A stretch of 10,618 nucleotides of DNA from Candidatus Rokuibacteriota bacterium (GTDB lineage: Bacteria; Methylomirabilota; Methylomirabilia; Rokubacteriales; CSP1-6): positions 54,412 to 65,029 of the forward strand of contig QHRT01000087.1 of assembly GCA_003220195.1 (NCBI GenBank). The letters run 5' to 3'. The notes under the pieces were generated by a model, which searched no databases, was not told the origin of the DNA, and worked only from the letters and a program-made list of their open reading frames with translations. Position numbers and translations under genes: made by a program. Below are positions 1-6,698 of this stretch, piece by piece; the first letter of the stretch is position 1, and every line of letters starts with the position of its first letter.

Positions 1-2
1 TG

Positions 3-845
3 TCCCCGACGACACCGTCGTCGCCGTCCCGCTCGCTCGGCCAGCCCGCACCGGCGCCCTCGCCGATGGCTCCGCAGCGGCCGAGCATGTTCCGGAACGT
101 CATGACAGGGCTCGCCGGGTTCGCGATCGGCGGGCTCCTCGGGAGCCTCCTGTTCGGCGGCATGCGCGGTTTCGGCGGTGGCATCGGGTTCTTCGACATT
201 CTCTTGATCGGCGGCGCGGTGCTGATGCTCATCATGTTCCTGCGGCGGCGGCGCAGCCAGACGGCCGAGCCGGCCTATGCGCCCGCGGGCGCACCGACGA
301 GCGCCTACGGAAGCTCCACCAGCGATGCCCGGAGCATGTATACCGGCGCGGGGGGAAGCCCGGTGGTCGAGATGCCGGCGGCGGACGCCGATCGTGGCGA
401 CGTCGAGCGCGGCGTCGGCTTCATCCGCCAGATGGACCCGTCGTTCGAGCCCTTCGTCTTCGGCGAGCGGGCCCGCGCCGACTTCGCCAACGTGCAGAGT
501 GCGCTGGCCACGCGCGACATGACCGTGCTGAGCGACCGGCTCGCGCCCGAGCTCTACGCTTCGCTCCAGCGGCAATGCGAGGAGCTGAAGCGCGCGGGTC
601 GGACCAACTACGTGCAGAAGATCGACCTCGAGCGCTCCGAGATCTCCGAGGCGTGGCAGGAGAACGGCTCGGATTTCGTCACGGTGTACTTCGCGGGCAC
701 GCTCATCGACTACACCGTCGACGACCGCACCGGCGCCGTGGTCGAAGGCTCGAAGACCGAGCCGACGAAGATCGAGGAGTTCTGGACGTTCGCGCGTCCG
801 GTCGGCCCGAATCGCTGGAAGGTGACCGCGATCCAGACGTCGTGA
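3..845 (+). CDS. Tim44-like domain membrane protein (5' end cut off by window)
   Basis: The reading frame is open to the left edge, so the start is outside the window; 280 residues are visible. It opens with a Ser/Pro/Thr-rich stretch (residues 1-28), then a Gly-rich hydrophobic segment (about 36-53), a Gly-rich linker and a second hydrophobic segment (about 63-80) ending in RRRR, which suggests two membrane passes. The C-terminal ~120 residues match the Tim44-like fold seen in bacterial homologues of the mitochondrial import factor, with the closing pattern DYTVDDRTG, VVEGSK, EEFWTFARP, NRWKV. Bacterial members usually begin with a signal peptide and a low-complexity Ser/Pro/Ala linker, which fits the upstream reading here, so the ATG at 66 is probably internal. 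The role in bacteria is poorly defined; an inner-membrane anchored periplasmic or scaffold role is inferred. It ends 13 bp before the AsmA gene, probably co-transcribed. Confidence 0.8.
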   Translation, partial: SPTTPSSPSRSLGQPAPAPSPMAPQRPSMFRNVMTGLAGFAIGGLLGSLLFGGMRGFGGGIGFFDILLIGGAVLMLIMFLRRRRSQTAEPAYAPAGAPTSAYGSSTSDARSMYTGAGGSPVVEMPAADADRGDVERGVGFIRQMDPSFEPFVFGERARADFANVQSALATRDMTVLSDRLAPELYASLQRQCEELKRAGRTNYVQKIDLERSEISEAWQENGSDFVTVYFAGTLIDYTVDDRTGAVVEGSKTEPTKIEEFWTFARPVGPNRWKVTAIQTS

Positions 846-858
846 TGCCCTCCATGCG

Positions 859-2481
859 TTGAGCCGTTTCCTGCGCTGGGCTTTCCTGGCCGTCGTGGCG
901 GTGGTGATCCTGATCACCGCCGCGGCGGCCGCGCTGCCGTACCTGATCGATACCCCTCGCGTCCAGTCACTGATCGCCGCGAACGCGGCGCACGCCCTCG
1001 GCCGTCCGGTGACGTTCACGTCGATGAAGGTGACCGTGTTCCCGAGACCCGCCGTGGAGCTTCGCGACCTCGCGGTCGCCGAGGATCCGCGCTTCGGTCC
1101 CGGGCCGTTTCTCACGCTGGAGCGCGGCGTGGTCCGGCTGCGCCTGCTCCCGCTCCTCACCGGGCGTCTGGAGTTCGGCACCGTCGTCCTCAAGAAACCG
1201 CTGATCACGGTCGTGCAGGACGCCGAGGGCCGCTTCAACGTCGCGACGCTCCGCGCTTCGTCGGAGCCGCGAACGGCGTCGCCGGGACGAAGCCGCAGCC
1301 CCGGCGGACCTGCCGCAGCGGCCGCGCTCGTCCCGCGCATGAGGCTCGAGGACGGCGCGATCACCTACGTTGGTGGGGGCGCCGGTGGCAAGGCTTCCCG
1401 CGCTCGCGTCGACGGCGTCGACCTCACCCTCGACGGCGCGCCGGGAGCGATCACGTTCCGGGGCGCCGCGCGCGTGAAGCCCGGCGACGTGGCCGTGAAA
1501 GTGACGGATGGCTCTCTCGCCATCTCTCCCGGACGCCCGTTGACCGACGGCGCCGTGCGCGGCCGTGTGTCCCTCGACGGCAAGGACGTCCGCGAGCTGG
1601 TCGCCGCGGTTGCCGGTCCCTCACCGGTGCTCGATGCCGGGATCAAAGGCACGCTGGCCCTCGCGGGCACGCTCGGGAGCCCGCGTGCGTCCGGCGACGT
1701 CGAACTCCTGACCGTCTCGGTCGCGCAGACAAGCCCGCGATGCCCTCGACCGAAAGAGCGCACGCTCAAGCTTCAGAACGTCAAGCTTTCACTGGCCTGG
1801 GACGACGGGCAGCTCACCGTGCGGTCACTCACCACGGGAATCGGTCACGGCACGATCGTCACGAAGCTCGTGGTACCGCTGGACCGTGTGGCGCCGGTAC
1901 AGGCGAGGGATCTCGCGATCAAGCAGCTGCCGCTGCAGATTGTGCTGGTCGACTTCCTGTGTCAGGGCTACGCGGTGACGGGACCGCTGGATCTCACCGG
2001 CGCCCTCACGGCGCAGGCCGGTGACCTCTGGCACACGCTCGCCGGTGCCGGTCAGTTCCGCATCGGTGCGGGAAAGGTCGTCGGCTCGGAAGCGCTCGCG
2101 ACGCTGGAGAACGTGACACGACTCGGTGGCGCGCTCTCGGGGCTCGTCGCTGGCGAGAAGCCGGTCTCGCTCTTCGCGTCACCGCTCGATTTCGAGTCGA
2201 TCGCCGGCACGTTCACGATCAGGAACGGCGTGGTGACCACCCGGGACCTCGTCTACACGAGCCGGCCGATGAAGGTGACCCTGGCCGGTGACTACGCGCT
2301 GGTCTCGGGACGACTCGACTTCGACGTCCTGGTGAGCCAGGGCCGGCGCGAGATCCAGGCCAGGCTCACCGGCACGGCGGCATCGCCGACGGTGCGGATC
2401 GTCCCGGCCTCCGTCGTGCGCGGAATCGATCGCGACAAGGTGCAGAGCGGCCTGTCGGAGCTCCTGAAGAAGTTCCGCTGA
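859..2481 (+). CDS. AsmA family protein
   Basis: A 540-residue protein starting at TTG (859). Residues 1-5 are followed by one long hydrophobic segment (about 6-29), an uncleaved N-terminal anchor, and then LIDTPRVQSLIAANAAHALGR, the usual AsmA opening in which a short helix leads into the beta-rich domain. Further family marks are the segment on strand-forming 'VFPRPAVELRDLAV', GRLEFGTVVLKKP and 'DAEGRFNVATL', and a C-terminal AsmA-like half with FRIGAGKV, NGVVTTRDL and GTAASPTVRIVP. AsmA proteins are inner-membrane anchored, with a long periplasmic beta-groove, and are linked to outer-membrane lipid or protein homeostasis; the exact cargo here is not known. No ATG gives a longer frame: the ATGs at 846 and 854 run into the TGA at 860-862. 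No clear Shine-Dalgarno site precedes the TTG, so coupling to the upstream Tim44-like gene is likely. The next gene converges 12 bp downstream. Confidence 0.85.
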   Translation: MSRFLRWAFLAVVAVVILITAAAAALPYLIDTPRVQSLIAANAAHALGRPVTFTSMKVTVFPRPAVELRDLAVAEDPRFGPGPFLTLERGVVRLRLLPLLTGRLEFGTVVLKKPLITVVQDAEGRFNVATLRASSEPRTASPGRSRSPGGPAAAAALVPRMRLEDGAITYVGGGAGGKASRARVDGVDLTLDGAPGAITFRGAARVKPGDVAVKVTDGSLAISPGRPLTDGAVRGRVSLDGKDVRELVAAVAGPSPVLDAGIKGTLALAGTLGSPRASGDVELLTVSVAQTSPRCPRPKERTLKLQNVKLSLAWDDGQLTVRSLTTGIGHGTIVTKLVVPLDRVAPVQARDLAIKQLPLQIVLVDFLCQGYAVTGPLDLTGALTAQAGDLWHTLAGAGQFRIGAGKVVGSEALATLENVTRLGGALSGLVAGEKPVSLFASPLDFESIAGTFTIRNGVVTTRDLVYTSRPMKVTLAGDYALVSGRLDFDVLVSQGRREIQARLTGTAASPTVRIVPASVVRGIDRDKVQSGLSELLKKFR

Positions 2482-2493
2482 CGACGCGATCCC

Positions 2494-3342
2494 TCAGCGG
2501 GTCGCCGTCAGACGGGCGCCGCCGAGCTTGCCGTCCTCGAGCAGTCCCACGAAGAACGCGTAGAGCGACTCGTACTCGCCATATCGCGCCTCCCCCAGGC
2601 GGCGGACGTACTGCTCGCGAAGCCGCCGATAGGTGCGCCGGCGCGTGTCGAGGACGGCCCGCCACTCGTCGGTGATGTCCTCGGCGTCCACGTCGCCGAA
2701 GCCGACCCGGCCCAGCAGCTCGCGATAGCCGTCGACCGACGCGAGCGTCGTCGCCGCCATCCAGTCGGCGAGGTGCGTTCGCTCCCGATCGGCGAGGCGC
2801 GGCCGCGCGACCCAGTCCGTGAAGGCGACCCGGGCGCCCGGGATCAGCACGCGGCGACACTCCGCCAGCGTGGCGGCCTTGTCGTCGACGTGCAGGAATC
2901 CCTCCTGGCTGATGCACGCGTCGAAGCTCGCCGCGCGGAAAGGCAGCTGCCGGGCATCGCCGCGCACGACGCGCACCAGCGCGGAGAGTCCGGTGCGCCG
3001 CGTCAGGCGATCGGCGCTCGTCGCGCGCCCTCGATGAAGCTCGAGTGCGACCACGCGACAGCCGCGGCGCGAGGCGAGGAATCGCGCGGGCCCGGCGAGG
3101 CCGGCGCAGACGTCGAGCACCCGTGAGCCGGCGCCGATCCGGGCGCGTCGCGCCAGGAGATCCACGGCGGCCACGCCACCGTAGTGGTCCTGGTCGTACT
3201 CGAAGAGATGCTCCGCCTCGAGGCGGCCCTTCTCGCCGTGCCGCTCGATCGCGGCCGCCAGGACGGGGCCCTCGCTGATGGGATGATCGTCGTAGAAGTC
3301 GATGCCGCGCCTCGCCCTCGTCGCCTTGAAGCCTCTCGCCAC
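2494..3342 (-). CDS. Class I SAM-dependent methyltransferase
   Basis: A 282-residue Rossmann-type methyltransferase. Motif I is VLDVCAGLAGPARFLA (residues 75-90), followed by the acidic end of strand 2 (VVALEL, E101), GDARQLPF (128-135) and FDACISQEGFLHV (140-152), a layout typical of methyltransferases acting on small molecules. An N-terminal segment with FYDDHPISE (16-24) and DQDHYGG (50-56) precedes the core; I recognise this as recurring in a subfamily distantly related to sarcosine/dimethylglycine and natural-product methyltransferases. The substrate cannot be told from sequence. The start is GTG at 3342: a TAG lies immediately upstream in frame, so nothing longer is possible, and conserved residues begin soon after. 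No good Shine-Dalgarno site is visible. It is divergent from citrate synthase (47 bp apart) and convergent with AsmA. Confidence 0.85.
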   Translation of the reverse strand: MARGFKATRARRGIDFYDDHPISEGPVLAAAIERHGEKGRLEAEHLFEYDQDHYGGVAAVDLLARRARIGAGSRVLDVCAGLAGPARFLASRRGCRVVALELHRGRATSADRLTRRTGLSALVRVVRGDARQLPFRAASFDACISQEGFLHVDDKAATLAECRRVLIPGARVAFTDWVARPRLADRERTHLADWMAATTLASVDGYRELLGRVGFGDVDAEDITDEWRAVLDTRRRTYRRLREQYVRRLGEARYGEYESLYAFFVGLLEDGKLGGARLTATR

Positions 3343-3343
3343 C

Positions 3344-3349
3344 TATGAT
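3344..3349 (+). promoter_or_regulatory. Possible -10 element for citrate synthase
   Basis: TATGAT differs at one base from the sigma-70 consensus TATAAT and lies 40 bp before the citrate synthase ATG, in an A/T-richer spot of an otherwise GC-rich gap. There is no well spaced -35: the nearest TTGAAG (3326-3331) leaves only a 12-bp spacer. Assignment is tentative. Confidence 0.3.
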
Positions 3350-3378
3350 AAAAGCATGGGCGTTTTCCACCCCGCGTG

Positions 3379-3384
3379 AAGGAG
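3379..3384 (+). promoter_or_regulatory. Ribosome-binding site fixing the citrate synthase start
   Basis: AAGGAG ends 5 bases before the ATG at 3390. It favours that start over the in-frame ATG at 3345, which has no such site, overlaps the possible -10 element and would add 15 residues absent from the family. Confidence 0.8.
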
Positions 3385-3389
3385 TTTCC

Positions 3390-4520
3390 ATGAGCACCGT
3401 AGGGAAAGCCGGCCTCGAAGACGTCGTCGTCTCGACTTCGGACATCTGCTTCATCGACGGCCGCGAAGGGCGGCTGCTCTACCGCGGATTCGACATCGAC
3501 GATCTCGTCGAGCAGTCGTCCTTCGAGGAGGTGGTGTTCCTCCTCTGGCAGGGCCACCTGCCGACGCGGAAGGAGCTCGACGCGCACGTGAAGGCGATCC
3601 GGGCGACGGCCAATCGCAAGCTGCCGCCGAAGATGATCGCGATCCTGCGCGCGTTGCCGCGCAAGACGACGCCGATGGAAGTCGTGCGCACCGGCGTGTC
3701 GGCGCTGTCGGCGTTCGATCCCGACGCCGCCGACAATTCACGCGACGCGTCGATCCGCAAGGCCATGCGGGTGACGGCGCAGCTTCCGACGCTGGTCGCC
3801 GCGTGGGAGCGCATCCGCCGCGGCAAGGCGCCGATCGCGCCGAACCCGAAGCTCTCGACGGCCGCCAACTTCCTCTACATGATGACCGGCAAGAAGCCGA
3901 CCCCGCTCGCGGAACAGACCTTCGACGTCGCGCTCACGCTCCACGCCGACCACGAGTTCAACGCGTCGACGTTCGCCGCGCGCGTGACGGCGGCGACGCT
4001 CTCCGATCTCCACTCGGCGATCGTCGCGGCGATCGGCGCGCTCAAGGGCCCGTTGCACGGCGGCGCCAACGAGCAGGTCATGCTGATGGTCGAGAAGATC
4101 GGGAGCCCCGAGCGCGCGGAGAGCTTCATCAAGAAGGCGCTCGCCGAGAAGGCGCGCATCATGGGCTTCGGCCACCGCGTCTACCGCGTGGAAGATCCGC
4201 GAGCGAAGCACCTGCGCCGCCTCGCGTCCGAGCTCGGGCAGCAGGTGGGCGACATGAGCGCGGTGCGGATCCTGGATACGGTGGGACGCGAGGTCACGGC
4301 GGAGAAGAAGATCTATCCGAACGTCGACCTCTACTCCGGCGCCGCGTACGCCGCGATGGGGATCCCGACCGACCAGTTCACGCCGATCTTCGCGATGAGT
4401 CGCGTCGCCGGATGGATCGCGCACGTGCTCGAGCAGCACGCGAACAACCGGCTCATCCGGCCGCGCTCCGAGTACACCGGCCCGACGCGCGCGACGTACG
4501 TGCCGATCGAACAGAGGTAG
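3390..4520 (+). CDS. Citrate synthase (short, archaeal/methylcitrate-like type)
   Basis: A 376-residue protein that condenses acetyl-CoA with oxaloacetate at the entry to the TCA cycle; close relatives act as 2-methylcitrate synthases, and sequence alone does not separate the two. The catalytic triad is complete: H223 in PLHGGANEQ, H262 in GFGHRVYRVEDPRA and D313 in IYPNVDLYSG. LHADHEFNAS (184-193) carries the additional substrate-binding histidine H188. Length and spacing match the compact ~375-residue enzymes rather than the longer NADH-regulated E. coli GltA type. The start at 3390 is chosen for the AAGGAG site. It is divergent from the methyltransferase. The stop codon is directly followed by a repeat element (4521) that separates it from the DapF-like gene. 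No other TCA gene lies nearby. Confidence 0.92.
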   Translation: MSTVGKAGLEDVVVSTSDICFIDGREGRLLYRGFDIDDLVEQSSFEEVVFLLWQGHLPTRKELDAHVKAIRATANRKLPPKMIAILRALPRKTTPMEVVRTGVSALSAFDPDAADNSRDASIRKAMRVTAQLPTLVAAWERIRRGKAPIAPNPKLSTAANFLYMMTGKKPTPLAEQTFDVALTLHADHEFNASTFAARVTAATLSDLHSAIVAAIGALKGPLHGGANEQVMLMVEKIGSPERAESFIKKALAEKARIMGFGHRVYRVEDPRAKHLRRLASELGQQVGDMSAVRILDTVGREVTAEKKIYPNVDLYSGAAYAAMGIPTDQFTPIFAMSRVAGWIAHVLEQHANNRLIRPRSEYTGPTRATYVPIEQR

Positions 4521-4635
4521 GTGGGGGGCCCCGAAATGGCCCCCTGCTCTAGAGGTGAAGGGAGCTACGCCCCCCCTCACACTCCTCCGGCCCCAACGCT
4601 CGGAGCACGCCGGCGGAACCGGACGTGCTCCTCGA
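4521..4635 (+). repeat. Two-hairpin intergenic repeat, copy A (interrupted)
   Basis: It begins at the base after the citrate synthase stop and ends 2 bases before the next ATG. Hairpin 1 is GGGGGCC (4524-4530), loop CCGAAAT, GGCCCCC (4538-4544). Hairpin 2 is GGAGCACG-CCGG (4602-4613), loop CGGAA, CCGG-A-CGTGCTCC (4619-4631) with one bulged A. Compared with copy C, about 30 extra bases (about 4545-4574) split the right arm of hairpin 1, and a few more bases lie near 4588. Positions 4593-4635 match 9989-10031 at 40 of 43 bases. Confidence 0.85.
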
Positions 4636-4637
4636 GC

Positions 4638-5531
4638 ATGATCCCCTTCACGAAGGGCCATGGCCTCGGCAACGATTACCTGGTCATGGCCGAGGCCGAT
4701 CTGCCTCTCCCGCTCACCACCTCCGCGATCGTCAAGATCTGCGATCGCAACTGGGGCGTCGGCTCCGACGGGATCTTGCTGCTGGTGCCGTCTCGTCGCG
4801 CCGACTTCGGCCTGCGCATCTTCAATCCCGACGGCAGCGAGGCGGAGAAATCGGGGAACGGCCTCCGCATCTTCGCGAAGTACCTCCGCGAGCACGGCCA
4901 CGCCAGCGCCGACCGGTTCACGGTGGAGACGCCGGGCGGCCTCGTCGAATGTCACTGTCACGTCCGCGACGGACGCGTGGAGCGCGTCACGGTCGAGATC
5001 GGCAGCGCGACGTTTCGCCCGTCGGAGATTCCGATGCGTGAGTCCCGCCCGGAAGCCGTCGGCGTCCGACTCGAGCTCTCCGACGGCACGAAGCTCACGG
5101 CGACGGCGGTCTCGGTCGGCAATCCGCACTGCGTCGTGTTCGCCGACCGCGTCGATCCCGACGAGTGCCGGCGCGTCGGCCCGATGATCGAGCGCCATCC
5201 GGCGTTCCCGAATCGGACCAACGTCCAGTTCGCTCGCGTTCTTTCCCGCCACGCCATCGAGATCCAGATCTGGGAACGGGGCGCCGGCTACACGCTCGCC
5301 TCGGGATCGTCGTCCTGCGGCGCGGCGTCGGCGGCGGTCAAGAACGGCCTGTGCGACCACGGCGCCGTCACCGTCACCATGCCCGGGGGCCAGCTCGTCG
5401 TCGACGTCCGCCCCGACTGGACGCTGCGCCTCGAAGGCCCGGTCGAAGAGGTCTACAGCGGGACGCTCGCCGCCGAGTTCGAGGAGGCGTACGTCCGCGC
5501 CGCGGGGAGCTCGGAAGCTCCAGTTTCGTGA
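4638..5531 (+). CDS. dapF: DapF-family epimerase with Ser at both catalytic Cys positions
   Basis: A 297-residue protein of the diaminopimelate epimerase fold, which interconverts LL- and meso-diaminopimelate for lysine and peptidoglycan by a two-cysteine proton transfer. Family marks are FTKGHGLGNDYLVM at the N-terminus, GSDGILLLVPS, NPDGSEAEK-SGNGLR, VGNPHCVVF, NRTNVQF and WERGAGYTLAS. Both domains are full length. In canonical enzymes the Cys before GNG and the Cys in TLACGTG are catalytic; here they are S72 and S222. C227 aligns with the noncatalytic second Cys of the latter motif. It may therefore be a serine variant or act on another amino acid; the gene symbol shows family only. The ATG at 4638 is chosen because the family begins there; the longer frame from 4521 would translate the repeat. 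No Shine-Dalgarno site is evident. Its stop overlaps the next gene by 4 bases. Confidence 0.8.
   Translation: MIPFTKGHGLGNDYLVMAEADLPLPLTTSAIVKICDRNWGVGSDGILLLVPSRRADFGLRIFNPDGSEAEKSGNGLRIFAKYLREHGHASADRFTVETPGGLVECHCHVRDGRVERVTVEIGSATFRPSEIPMRESRPEAVGVRLELSDGTKLTATAVSVGNPHCVVFADRVDPDECRRVGPMIERHPAFPNRTNVQFARVLSRHAIEIQIWERGAGYTLASGSSSCGAASAAVKNGLCDHGAVTVTMPGGQLVVDVRPDWTLRLEGPVEEVYSGTLAAEFEEAYVRAAGSSEAPVS
5506..5521 (+). other. Short inverted repeat just before the LOG gene start
   Basis: GGAGCT (5506-5511), loop CGGA, AGCTCC (5516-5521) lies inside the last codons of the DapF-like gene and ends 6 bases before the GTG start of the next gene. In mRNA it would form a small stem where a ribosome-binding site would be expected. 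It may affect coupling or be chance. Confidence 0.35.
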
Positions 5532-6112
5532 AGAGGGTCTGCGTCTTCTGCGGTTCGTCCACCGGGACGCGCGCGAAGTACGCGGAGACGGCTCGCACGC
5601 TCGCCGTCGCGATGGCGCGCCTGCGCATCGGCCTGGTCTACGGCGGAGGCCAGGTCGGGTTGATGGGCGTGCTCGCCGACACGATGCTGGCGGAGGGCGG
5701 CGAGGTCATCGGCGTCATTCCGCGCCCGCTGGCCTCGCGTGAGCTCGCGCACCCCGGACTCACCGAGATGCGCATGGTCGAGACCATGCACGAGCGCAAG
5801 GCGACGATGGCGTCGCTCGTCGACGGCTTCATCGCGCTGCCCGGCGGCCTCGGCACGCTCGAGGAGACGCTCGAGATGCTCACCTGGGCCCAGCTCGGGA
5901 TCCACAGGAAGCCGATCGGGATCCTGAACGCGGAGCATTACTACGACGGGCTGCTCGCGCTCTTCTCGCACGCGGTCCACGAAGGCTTCATCCGGCGCGA
6001 ATACCTGGCGCTCTTCGTCGTCGCGACCGAGCCGGCAGAGTTGCTGGCGCGGTTCGCGACGTGGACGCCCCCCGACTTCCCGCGCGCCTGGCTCAGGCCG
6101 TCGCAGGCGTGA
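5528..6112 (+). CDS. LOG/TIGR00730-family nucleoside-monophosphate phosphoribohydrolase
   Basis: A 194-residue Rossmann-fold protein, the normal size for the family. It opens with VCVFCGSSTG, has YGGGQVGLMG (38-47), then MHERK (87-91) with the catalytic arginine R90, and the signature PGGLGTLEE (105-113) with catalytic E113. Such enzymes cleave the N-glycosidic bond of nucleoside 5'-monophosphates, releasing base and ribose 5-phosphate: cytokinin activation in LOG enzymes, nucleotide salvage in many bacteria. Many members are mislabelled lysine decarboxylase. The substrate here is unknown. The GTG at 5528 overlaps the upstream TGA (GTGA), which implies translational coupling; an in-frame extension back to 5165 is only an out-of-frame reading of the upstream gene. 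It converges on the membrane protein gene with 7 bp between stops and no obvious terminator. Confidence 0.9.
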   Translation: MKRVCVFCGSSTGTRAKYAETARTLAVAMARLRIGLVYGGGQVGLMGVLADTMLAEGGEVIGVIPRPLASRELAHPGLTEMRMVETMHERKATMASLVDGFIALPGGLGTLEETLEMLTWAQLGIHRKPIGILNAEHYYDGLLALFSHAVHEGFIRREYLALFVVATEPAELLARFATWTPPDFPRAWLRPSQA

Positions 6113-6119
6113 ACGTCCG

Positions 6120-6647
6120 CTAGGGCGCGACCGTCAGGGTGCGGTGGCGCGACCAGAGATACGCCGCCATCGCGCCGGCGGCGATCAGGTTGGCCGCGAG
6201 CACGGCCGGCCACCCGAGAAGGCCGACGATGGGCGCCGCGAGCAGCATCGCCGCCACGGTGAAGCCGGCCTGGAACATCACGAACAAGAGCAGCACCCCG
6301 AAGCCGAAGCTCGGGTTCTTCTCCGCGATCGCGAGCAGCCGTGACGCGATCCCGCCGATGGCGACGAACACCAGCGTGTGCACCCACGTGAACATGCCGA
6401 CCATCTCGAGCGAGATCGGCAATCCGCCCGGTGCGTTCAGGTCGGCGCCGCGCCGGAACAGCGCGGTGCCCAGCACCGTCGGGGTGTAGAACGGTCTCCC
6501 GCCGATCGTGTCCAGGATCAGGAACCAGAGCGCCACCGCGGCGGCGCCGAGGACGCCAGCGACGATGCCATCCTGGTAGATCGTCGCGGTGTCGCGGGGG
6601 TCGAGGCTGTGAACAACTTCGAGGCGAGACTCCGGTCGAGCGGCCAT
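6120..6647 (-). CDS. Uncharacterised four-helix membrane protein
   Basis: A 175-residue protein with a 26-residue polar N-terminus and four hydrophobic segments at about 27-47, 83-104, 114-138 and 145-165, ending in a basic tail (WSRHRT). I do not recognise a functional family. The loop after helix 1 holds GGRPFYTPTVLGTALFRRG, which is rich in residues likely to be conserved, and helix 2 contains a Trp-His pair (W88, H90). The start is well supported by AAGGAG (plus-strand CTCCTT at 6655-6660), 7 bases from the ATG. It lies 51 bp downstream of the folate-ligase-like gene on the same strand and is probably the last gene of the polX operon, though its own strong ribosome-binding site would also allow separate expression. 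Confidence 0.75.
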   Translation of the reverse strand: MAARPESRLEVVHSLDPRDTATIYQDGIVAGVLGAAAVALWFLILDTIGGRPFYTPTVLGTALFRRGADLNAPGGLPISLEMVGMFTWVHTLVFVAIGGIASRLLAIAEKNPSFGFGVLLLFVMFQAGFTVAAMLLAAPIVGLLGWPAVLAANLIAAGAMAAYLWSRHRTLTVAP

Positions 6648-6654
6648 GGGGAGA

Positions 6655-6660
6655 CTCCTT
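6655..6660 (-). promoter_or_regulatory. Ribosome-binding site of the four-helix membrane protein
   Basis: On the minus strand this reads AAGGAG, 7 bases before the ATG at 6647. It is one of the clearest such sites in the window and fixes that start. Confidence 0.75.
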
Positions 6661-6698
6661 TCCGCGGCTCGACGAACCGGGCCGGACTGAGCCGGATT

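Noticed and set aside
2366..3587. Long minus-strand frames overlapping the methyltransferase
   Set aside because: Out-of-frame shadows; the methyltransferase in 2494-3342 carries motif I and other SAM-fold marks.
4524..4544. Rho-independent terminator after citrate synthase
   Set aside because: The GC stem is good but no T-run follows, and the same hairpin occurs in front of polX and after another gene, so it is better treated as part of the repeat.
4521..4637. Extended N-terminus of the DapF-like protein from the GTG at 4521
   Set aside because: The 39 extra residues are the repeat read as protein; the family begins at the ATG at 4638.
4521..4637. tRNA or riboswitch in the gap before the DapF-like gene
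   Set aside because: The two-stem structure lacks a cloverleaf or CCA-end pattern and recurs at two unrelated loci, so a dispersed repeat explains it better.
3738..5360. 540-codon open frame on the minus strand
   Set aside because: It lies opposite citrate synthase and the DapF-like gene, both with intact family motifs; its translation is Arg/Asp/His-rich low-complexity text typical of antisense frames in high-GC DNA.
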